From JAWWBG01 sp033721095 (GTDB lineage Bacteria > Actinomycetota > Nitriliruptoria > Nitriliruptorales > Nitriliruptoraceae): DNA of 10,735 nt. Under the pieces are notes generated by a model. That model was given only the letters and a program-made list of their open reading frames with translations. It did no database searches and was not told the DNA's origin. Position 1 is the stretch's first letter, and each line of letters begins with the position of its first letter. This document shows, piece after piece, positions 6,667 to 10,735 of the stretch. The translations under genes were made by a program, and so were the position numbers. The stretch lies in NCBI GenBank assembly GCA_033721095.1, contig JAWWBG010000078.1, positions 1-10,735 on the forward strand, in the 5' to 3' direction.

Positions 6667-7254
6667 CGCCGGAGCGTGACAGCGCGCCAGGAAGTTCCCG
6701 AGCAGCTGCATGCCCGCGCTCGTGAGGATCGACTCGGGGTGGAACTGCACGCCCTCGACCTCCAGGTCTCGATGGCGGAGTGCCATCACGAGGCCATCCG
6801 AGGTTTCGGCGGTGACCTTGAGCTCGGCGGGGAAGGACTCTCGCTCGACGATCAGCGAGTGGTACCGGGTTGCCTCGAACGGCACGGGCAGGTCCTTGAG
6901 GGTGCCCTCCTGCCGGTGGTAGATCGGGCTCGTCTTGCCGTGCACCAGCTCCGGGGCACGCACGATCGTGCCGCCCCAGATGGCACCGATGCACTGCATC
7001 CCGAGGCACACGCCCAGGATCGGCCGAACGCCGGCGAACGCACGGATGACGTCATTGGAGAGCCCGGCATCGTCCGGGGTCCCGGGCCCGGGACTGATGA
7101 CGATCCCGTCCGGGGGGTTGGCAGTCAGCTCGGCCACGTCGAACTGGTCGTTGCGCGCCACGGTGACGTCGGCATCCAGCTCACCCAGCTCCTGGGCGAG
7201 GTTGAAGGTGAACGAGTCGTAGTTGTCCACCAGGAAGATCCGGGGACCGGCCAC
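6658..7254 (-). CDS. pabA: glutamine amidotransferase subunit of aminodeoxychorismate/anthranilate synthase
   Basis: 198 residues from a GTG at 7254, with GAAGG six bases upstream. A class I glutamine amidotransferase that releases ammonia from glutamine for a chorismate-using partner. It starts IFLVDNYDSFTFNLAQEL; the oxyanion loop is SPGPGTPDDAG (54-64). The catalytic triad is Cys83 (GVCLGMQ), His172 and Glu174 (VQFHPES). HGKTS (105-109) and YHSL (131-134) are the usual partner-contact motifs, and length is typical. It could serve PabB (folate) or TrpE (tryptophan), or both; sequence alone does not decide. No trpE, pabB or other trp gene is nearby. In mycobacteria a lone trpG/pabA sits beside the crgA region near oriC, and this looks like the same conserved neighbourhood. 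It is divergent from the prenyl synthase gene. Confidence 0.95.
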   Translation of the reverse strand: MAGPRIFLVDNYDSFTFNLAQELGELDADVTVARNDQFDVAELTANPPDGIVISPGPGTPDDAGLSNDVIRAFAGVRPILGVCLGMQCIGAIWGGTIVRAPELVHGKTSPIYHRQEGTLKDLPVPFEATRYHSLIVERESFPAELKVTAETSDGLVMALRHRDLEVEGVQFHPESILTSAGMQLLGNFLARCHAPAAA

Positions 7255-7281
7255 CGAAAGCCTTCAGACGCGAACGACCCG

Positions 7282-7287
7282 AGGCTA
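7282..7287 (-). promoter_or_regulatory. possible -10 box for pabA
   Basis: TAGCCT on the minus strand ends 27 bases before the pabA GTG and would leave a leader of about 20 bases that contains GAAGG. The same hexamer is found before crgA. No convincing -35 is seen. Confidence 0.3.
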
Positions 7288-7322
7288 TCGACGAGCACCG
7301 GGGCCCTCGACGCCGGACCTTC

Positions 7323-7328
7323 TACCGT
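7323..7328 (+). promoter_or_regulatory. possible -10 box for the polyprenyl synthase gene
   Basis: TACCGT fits TAnnnT and ends 22 bases before the ATG at 7351, leaving room for the GGAGG at 7341-7345. It lies in the 96-base divergent gap shared with pabA. No clear -35 is visible. Confidence 0.3.
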
Positions 7329-7350
7329 TCGGAGAGGACCGGAGGATGTG

Positions 7351-8406
7351 ATGCGGCTGGCGGATCTGCGCGGCGAGGTGGAAACCGCGCTCAACCGCTC
7401 CCTGGCGTCGGCCATGGATCGACTCCGCGGCGCCGCTCCCAGGCTCGGGGACCTCGCGAGGTTCGTCGAAGGGCTCAACCGGGGGGGCAAGCGGATTCGG
7501 CCGCTGCTCGTGCTCACCGGCCATCGGCTCCTGACCGGGGACCACGAACCGGCCATGGGGCCCGCACTGGCCACCGAGCTCCTCCACCTGTGTGCGCTCC
7601 TGCACGACGACGTCATCGACGCCGCGGCAACCCGTCGCGGACAACCCGCCTTCCACGTGTCGGTTGCCGACCGCCATCGCGCAGCGGACTGGCCCGGCGA
7701 TGCCGAGGCCCACGGCCGGGCCGCGGCGATCCTGTTCGGCGACCTCGCGCTCGTCCTGGCCGACGAGGCCTTCTTCGCGTCGAGTCTCCCGGCCGACCAG
7801 CTGATCGTCGCGCACCGGGTCTTCTCGGTCATGAAGGAGGAGGTGATGCGCGGCCAGTACCTCGACGTCGAGGCAGCCGCCCGCGGCACTGCCTCCGTCG
7901 ACGAGGCCCTGGCGATCGCCCGGGACAAGTCTGGTCGCTACACGATCCGGCGACCGATCGAGATCGGCGCCTCCCTCGCGGGTGCGCCGCCGGCCGTCCT
8001 GGCGGCCGTGGGCAGCTGGGCCGAGCCGTTGGGCGTGGCCTTCCAGCTCACCGACGACCTGCTCGGCGTCTTCGGTGACGCCTCGGTCACGGGCAAGGAC
8101 CCGACGACGGACCTGCGCGAGGGCAAGCGAACGGTCCTGGTCGCCGAGACGCTGGCAGCGGTCGACGCCCACGTGGCGGAACGATTCAACGCCCTCCTGG
8201 GTGACGTCGAACGCGACGACGACCTGGCGTGGATGCGGCAGACGATCGAGGATTCCGGCGCGGCCGCTGCCGTCCGGGCTCGTGTCCGCGCCCTCGTCGA
8301 CGCGTCGCGCCGGGCACTTGCCGCGCTCGACGCACTCGACCTGGATCCGACGGGCGTGACCCTGTTGCGCGAGGCGACTGACGAGCTGGCAGATCGAACG
8401 TCCTGA
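7351..8406 (+). CDS. trans-isoprenyl (polyprenyl) diphosphate synthase
   Basis: 351 residues from the ATG at 7351, five bases after GGAGG. It adds isopentenyl diphosphate units to an allylic diphosphate in the cytosol. GGKRIRP (45-51) binds substrate; the first Asp-rich motif is DDVID (86-90) in LLHDDVIDAAATRRGQPAFH; the second is DDLLG (235-239) in FQLTDDLLGVFGD, followed by TGKDPTTDLREGKRT (247-261), which holds the late Lys/Asp/Lys diphosphate contacts. DDLLG in place of DDxxD is common in actinobacterial members. The residues just before the first motif are Cys81 and Ala82, not aromatic, which argues against a strict C15 product and for C20 or longer; this is inference. The product may feed menaquinone side chains, carotenoids or other terpenoids. 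No other isoprenoid gene is in the window. The gene converges on the sortase gene 18 bases later, with no clear terminator between. Confidence 0.93.
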   Translation: MRLADLRGEVETALNRSLASAMDRLRGAAPRLGDLARFVEGLNRGGKRIRPLLVLTGHRLLTGDHEPAMGPALATELLHLCALLHDDVIDAAATRRGQPAFHVSVADRHRAADWPGDAEAHGRAAAILFGDLALVLADEAFFASSLPADQLIVAHRVFSVMKEEVMRGQYLDVEAAARGTASVDEALAIARDKSGRYTIRRPIEIGASLAGAPPAVLAAVGSWAEPLGVAFQLTDDLLGVFGDASVTGKDPTTDLREGKRTVLVAETLAAVDAHVAERFNALLGDVERDDDLAWMRQTIEDSGAAAAVRARVRALVDASRRALAALDALDLDPTGVTLLREATDELADRTS

Positions 8407-8424
8407 CCAACCCGCCGGCGCAGG

Positions 8425-9525
8425 TCAGGCCGTGTCGGACGCCTCGATGCCCGCCTCGAGCACGGGATCCTCGAGGACGGACTCGACCCGGGGAAAGACG
8501 CTGGCGAACAGGACCCCGGTGATCGCCAGGAACGACACCAGGTAGAGCGCTCCGCGAAAGGCCCGGGCCCCCTTGGTCGACTTTCGGTTCACCCGGCTCA
8601 GCACCAGGGCGGTGATCGCGACCGCCACGAGCAGCACGTCCGGGATGTCCCACGGGCGGGCATCGGTGCCCTCGGGATCGAGCGTCGGTGCCTCGACGGC
8701 CCGGGTCACCGGCAGGTCCGCCTCCTCGACCTCGGGCGGGACGTAGTCGAGGTCGAGCTCGGCAAAGACGACCATCCGCTGCCGTGACGAGAACCGCGGA
8801 TGGCAGGTCGTCAGCGTCATCATCGGCTCGCCCCAGCCGAGCGGGTCGTTCTCGATGACCCACACGTCGGTTGGCGCGACGATTCGGTGGTCAGCCTCGA
8901 CCCCCGGGCTGCCATCTCGAACGCGGTAGTGCCAGCGGATGTTGTTGCGATCGATGACGTTGATGACGTCACCCTCGACGAGCTGGTCGAGGTTGTAGAA
9001 CGGCGCCCCGTAGGTCGTGCGGTGGCCCGAGATCGAGAAGTTGCCGTCCTCTCCGGGGCCGGCCGTTGTCGGGTAATGGCCCGGCCCACGGCGGAGGTCG
9101 GGAACCTCGACGCCCTCGACGATGTAGAGCGGGTCGCCGTTGACCTTGCGCTCGCCGGTGACGCCGTCGGTGAACCAGATGACGGCGTACGCGTCGCCCG
9201 GGCCTGCCGGATCGACGACCTCGGTCTCGACGCCGAACTCGCCCGGCAGGGCGGCGTTGGGGTCACCGAACTCCAGCTGCCACGCGTCGAGCAGGTCGCG
9301 CTGGGCCAGGCCGGTCCGCAGGTTGGTGAACCACAACAGGTAGGCGAGGTAGAGCAGGACGACGATGCCAGCGGCGATCAAGGTCCAGCCGAGCCCACGG
9401 ATGGACCGGGAGAGGATGACGCGGCCCCGGTTCGGCGGCGGCTCCTCGGTGAGCTCGGGTGCCGCCAGGCTGTCAGTCACGTCGCTGTCCGTGGGATCGC
9501 CGTTGCCGAGGGTACGAGACGCCAT
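8425..9525 (-). CDS. srtE: class E-type sortase with extra C-terminal membrane helices
   Basis: 366 residues from the ATG at 9525; the ribosome site (GGCAGG) is weak, and the longer open frame upstream is Cys/Pro/Arg-rich and unlike a sortase N-terminus. A transpeptidase that joins secreted proteins to the cell wall or to each other. A cytosolic acidic tail is followed by a membrane helix (about 46-66) and an external sortase domain (about 95-262). Catalytic residues are His168 (SISGHRTTYGAPF), Cys241 (TLTTCHPRFSSRQR) and an arginine at 248 or 250, most likely 250. The His-Arg-x-x-Tyr pattern and TTCHP motif are those of actinobacterial class E sortases, which prefer LAxTG signals. Unlike a standard class E enzyme, a Pro/Glu-rich linker leads to two more helices (about 294-311 and 325-344). 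No sorting-signal substrate is in the window. Divergent from crgA, a pairing also near the mycobacterial and Streptomyces origin region. Confidence 0.92.
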   Translation of the reverse strand: MASRTLGNGDPTDSDVTDSLAAPELTEEPPPNRGRVILSRSIRGLGWTLIAAGIVVLLYLAYLLWFTNLRTGLAQRDLLDAWQLEFGDPNAALPGEFGVETEVVDPAGPGDAYAVIWFTDGVTGERKVNGDPLYIVEGVEVPDLRRGPGHYPTTAGPGEDGNFSISGHRTTYGAPFYNLDQLVEGDVINVIDRNNIRWHYRVRDGSPGVEADHRIVAPTDVWVIENDPLGWGEPMMTLTTCHPRFSSRQRMVVFAELDLDYVPPEVEEADLPVTRAVEAPTLDPEGTDARPWDIPDVLLVAVAITALVLSRVNRKSTKGARAFRGALYLVSFLAITGVLFASVFPRVESVLEDPVLEAGIEASDTA

Positions 9526-9574
9526 CGGCCTGCCGAGGCGACCAACGTCCCGGCCGACCAGGTGTTCCGGGCAC

Positions 9575-9592
9575 CGCCAGCCAGGGCTGGCG
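9575..9592. repeat. perfect inverted repeat in the sortase-crgA intergenic region
   Basis: CGCCAGCC, two bases AG, then GGCTGGCG: eight-base arms that match perfectly. It ends 11 bases before the TAGCCT box of crgA and covers where a -35 would be expected, and it lies 49 bases before the sortase start. It could be an operator for either divergent gene. A short stem-loop formed by chance in GC-rich DNA is the alternative. Confidence 0.5.
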
Positions 9593-9603
9593 ACCGTGTC
9601 GAA

Positions 9604-9609
9604 TAGCCT
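9604..9609 (+). promoter_or_regulatory. possible -10 box for crgA
   Basis: TAGCCT ends 29 bases before the crgA ATG, leaving a short leader that includes GAGGAA (9624-9629). The same hexamer lies before pabA. No consensus -35 is present; the inverted repeat occupies that position. Confidence 0.35.
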
Positions 9610-9638
9610 CGGGCGGGCCGTCCGAGGAATGCCACGAC

Positions 9639-9911
9639 ATGCCCAAGAGCAAGCACCGCCGCAAGGGCAAGCACCGGCCGCGGCCACGCCAGGTGGAACC
9701 GCAGAAGGTCAACCCGCCGCCATCCGCACCCTGGGTCGGCCCGACGGGTGCTGGCTCGCTCGTCGTGGGCGTCCTGGTGATCATCGTGGGCTACCTCGAG
9801 CCCGTCACCGACTTCACGGGAAGCTGGCCCTGGCTCGGTCCCAACTGGCTGCTCGTCGTTGGCTTTCTCGTCATCACGTTCGGGTTCCTCCTGCTCACCC
9901 GGTGGCGGTGA
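9639..9911 (+). CDS. crgA: cell division protein CrgA
   Basis: 90 residues from the ATG at 9639, with GAGGAA about nine bases upstream; this start gives the family's MPKSK opening. CrgA is a small inner-membrane protein found only in actinomycetes. It recruits septal peptidoglycan synthesis proteins and binds FtsZ, FtsQ and FtsI in mycobacteria, and delays septation in Streptomyces. The N-terminal tail (1-28) is strongly basic and cytosolic. Two helices follow (about 38-54 and 68-86), joined by a short Trp/Gly-rich external loop, ending LLLTRWR; the near-terminal Arg-Trp is a family mark. Length is usual. crgA lies within about 15-30 kb of oriC in Mycobacterium and Streptomyces; here a DnaA-box cluster follows directly. 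Confidence 0.95.
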   Translation: MPKSKHRRKGKHRPRPRQVEPQKVNPPPSAPWVGPTGAGSLVVGVLVIIVGYLEPVTDFTGSWPWLGPNWLLVVGFLVITFGFLLLTRWR

Positions 9912-9914
9912 CGG

Positions 9915-10073
9915 CCATCCACACCCTTTCCCCATCTGTGGAATTTCACCCGTGTCATTCCGCTGAATCGGGCGCCAATCTGTGGACAACGTGCACGTTC
10001 CCCACAGTTCGCGGCCGCGTCACGGTGGACGGGCTGGGGACAACTGTTGACAACCGCCCGCAACTGTGGACAG
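9915..10073. other. cluster of DnaA-box-like sequences, candidate origin or DnaA-binding region
   Basis: The 211-base gap between crgA and the FmdB-type gene holds many copies of the actinobacterial DnaA box TTGTCCACA. Minus strand: TTGTCCACA (9989-9981, perfect); TTGTCCCCA (10043-10035), TTGTCAACA (10053-10045) and CTGTCCACA (10073-10065), each 8 of 9; AATTCCACA (9945-9937), weak. Plus strand: TTCCCCACA (9998-10006), 7 of 9; CCATCCACA (9915-9923), 7 of 9 against TTATCCACA. The three right-hand boxes start at 10035, 10045 and 10065, so they face one side of the helix. CAACTGTkGACArC is repeated at 10041-10054 and 10061-10074. No strongly AT-rich unwinding element is obvious, and dnaA and dnaN are not in the window. 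A replication origin, a DnaA-titrating site or DnaA control of a neighbour are all possible. Confidence 0.65.
9981..9989 (-). promoter_or_regulatory. perfect actinobacterial DnaA box
   Basis: Reads TTGTCCACA on the minus strand, identical to the Streptomyces consensus box. It is the strongest member of the cluster. Confidence 0.7.
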
Positions 10074-10079
10074 CCGGGG

Positions 10080-10085
10080 GATACT
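10080..10085 (+). promoter_or_regulatory. possible -10 box for the FmdB-type gene
   Basis: GATACT matches TATAAT at four of six and is the most AT-rich short stretch before the gene, 37 bases before its ATG. A perfect TTGACA lies at 10047-10052, but 27 bases is too far for a normal pair and it is part of a DnaA-box-like sequence. Confidence 0.25.
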
Positions 10086-10122
10086 TGCTGGGTCCTCCAC
10101 GACACCCTCGAACGAGACACTG

Positions 10123-10371
10123 ATGCCGATCTACGAGTTTCGTTGCCAGGCGTGCGACGCAAACGTCGACCGGCTCCTGCCGATCGCGAAGGCGGATGAG
10201 CCGGGCCCGTGTCCCGAATGCGAGGGGAAACTGGAGCGCCAGTTCTCCCGCGTCGCCGTTCGTTACGACAGCTGGGGCTTCAACGCCACCGACTCGCTGG
10301 TCCCCGATCGTCCGGGTCGCAACGACCTTCGCACCGTGCGCGACAAGGCCGAGCAGCTGTCCGAGGACTGA
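10123..10371 (+). CDS. FmdB-type zinc-ribbon protein
   Basis: 82 residues from the ATG at 10123, where the family begins MPIYEFRCQACD; the ribosome site is weak. A zinc ribbon is formed by Cys8, Cys11, Cys30 and Cys33 (CxxC pairs in RCQACD and GPCPEC). This is the FmdB/CxxC_CxxC_SSSS domain, which is widespread and named after a regulator of formamidase in Methylophilus; in most bacteria its job is unknown and DNA or protein binding is assumed. The C-terminal half (34-82) is charged and probably flexible, with an RYDSWGFNATDSL segment. The gene is directly downstream of the DnaA-box cluster, reads the same way as crgA, and converges on the next gene with a 21-base gap that has no clear terminator. 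Confidence 0.9.
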   Translation: MPIYEFRCQACDANVDRLLPIAKADEPGPCPECEGKLERQFSRVAVRYDSWGFNATDSLVPDRPGRNDLRTVRDKAEQLSED

Positions 10372-10392
10372 AGACCCCCGAGCAGCGTCGGC

Positions 10393-10707
10393 TCACTCGC
10401 CGAGGAGCTCGACGCGCTCGTGCCTCGCGGACCCGCAGTGTCGTGGGGCAGCGGCCGTGCCCCGGACGATGAGCAACAGCTCGGTGCCGCAGTCCTCGCA
10501 CCAGTAGAGGGTCCGCTCGTCGTCCGCCACGACAACCGGCTCGGTGTCGAGGCCGGACTGCCCGCCGTGCACCATGCCCCGCAGCATGGCCCGCGACCAC
10601 GCCAGGATGGCGAGGCCGAGCAGCGGCGCGAGCACCCACTTCCAGCCCCACGCCACCCCGACGACGACCGCAAGGGCGGCGATGACGATCGAGGCGATGA
10701 TGCGCAT
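10393..10707 (-). CDS. small membrane protein with C-terminal zinc-ribbon-like motif, function unknown
   Basis: 104 residues from the ATG at 10707, with GGA seven bases upstream. Two hydrophobic segments (about 2-20 and 22-39) form a membrane hairpin, so both ends probably lie in the cytosol. After a Gly-rich link, residues 68-98 resemble a zinc ribbon: YWCEDCGTELLL supplies Cys70 and Cys73, and APRHCGSARHERV supplies Cys91 with His90 or His96 as a possible fourth ligand. The second knuckle has one Cys where many ribbons have two, so metal binding is plausible but not certain. Codon use and regular GC at third positions support a real gene. I do not recognise a named family. It ends 21 bases from the convergent FmdB-type gene. 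Only 28 bases upstream remain in the window. Confidence 0.75.
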   Translation of the reverse strand: MRIIASIVIAALAVVVGVAWGWKWVLAPLLGLAILAWSRAMLRGMVHGGQSGLDTEPVVVADDERTLYWCEDCGTELLLIVRGTAAAPRHCGSARHERVELLGE

Positions 10708-10735
10708 GGACGGTCCGATGGGGTGCGGGCGACGC

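Noticed and set aside
7223..7231. TTGTCCACC as a DnaA box
   Set aside because: A single isolated 8-of-9 match inside the pabA coding sequence, at a conserved protein motif; no cluster around it.
8407..8424. Terminator between the polyprenyl synthase and sortase genes
   Set aside because: The 18-base gap contains only the short palindrome CGCCGGCG with no usable loop and no T-run.
9597..9622. TGTCGA-N16-CGTC upstream of crgA, resembling an ECF sigma promoter
   Set aside because: The -10-like part runs into the ribosome site of crgA, leaving too short a leader, and such words are frequent in GC-rich DNA. Kept only as a note for a genome-wide motif search.
10388..10403. TCGGC...GCCGA as a terminator between the two zinc-ribbon genes
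   Set aside because: Only five base pairs with a six-base loop and no T-run; expected by chance here.
1..10735. Mobile element, prophage, CRISPR array or tRNA
   Set aside because: No transposase, integrase or phage gene, no terminal inverted repeats, no regularly spaced repeat array and no tRNA-like cloverleaf was recognised.

Overview
The window is high-GC bacterial DNA and almost certainly comes from an actinomycete (Actinomycetota). The lineage markers are a CrgA division protein, a class E-type sortase, an ECF42-type sigma factor next to a DGPF/YCII protein, a CopC-CopD fusion with a YcnI partner, and a perfect copy of the actinobacterial DnaA box TTGTCCACA. A deep-branching actinomycete would fit, but the genus cannot be read from the sequence.

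Left part (1-4353, minus strand). Five genes run in one direction with gaps of 10 to 38 bases, so they form a likely operon: DGPF/YCII protein, ECF42 sigma factor with a C-terminal TPR region, CopC-CopD copper protein, YcnI-like copper protein with a His/Met-rich tail, and a secreted protein of unknown function cut by the left edge. The last three are the usual actinobacterial envelope copper set. The first two are the usual ECF42 pair. Finding them end to end is unusual.

Middle (4532-6648, plus strand). A Rip3-like site-2 protease (M50, with degenerate CBS repeats) overlaps by four bases a membrane-anchored PDZ-Lon (S16) protease of the YlbL type. The first protein ends in eight prolines just before the overlap. 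The S16 gene converges on pabA/trpG (6658-7254, minus), a glutamine amidotransferase with no synthase partner in view. Divergent from pabA is a long-chain polyprenyl diphosphate synthase (7351-8406, plus).

Right part (8425-10735). A class E-type sortase with two extra C-terminal membrane helices (minus) is divergent from crgA (plus). An 8-bp-arm inverted repeat lies between them, beside the likely crgA promoter. After crgA comes a 211-base gap holding a dense cluster of DnaA-box-like sequences, one of them perfect and three with 8 of 9 matches, partly in 10- and 20-base phase. crgA, a sortase and trpG/pabA lie within about 10-40 kb of oriC in Mycobacterium and Streptomyces, so this cluster is a candidate replication origin or DnaA-binding locus and is the most interesting signal in the window. 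Two small zinc-ribbon proteins, FmdB-type (plus) and a two-helix membrane protein (minus), converge at the right end. No tRNA, rRNA, CRISPR array, insertion sequence or prophage gene was seen.
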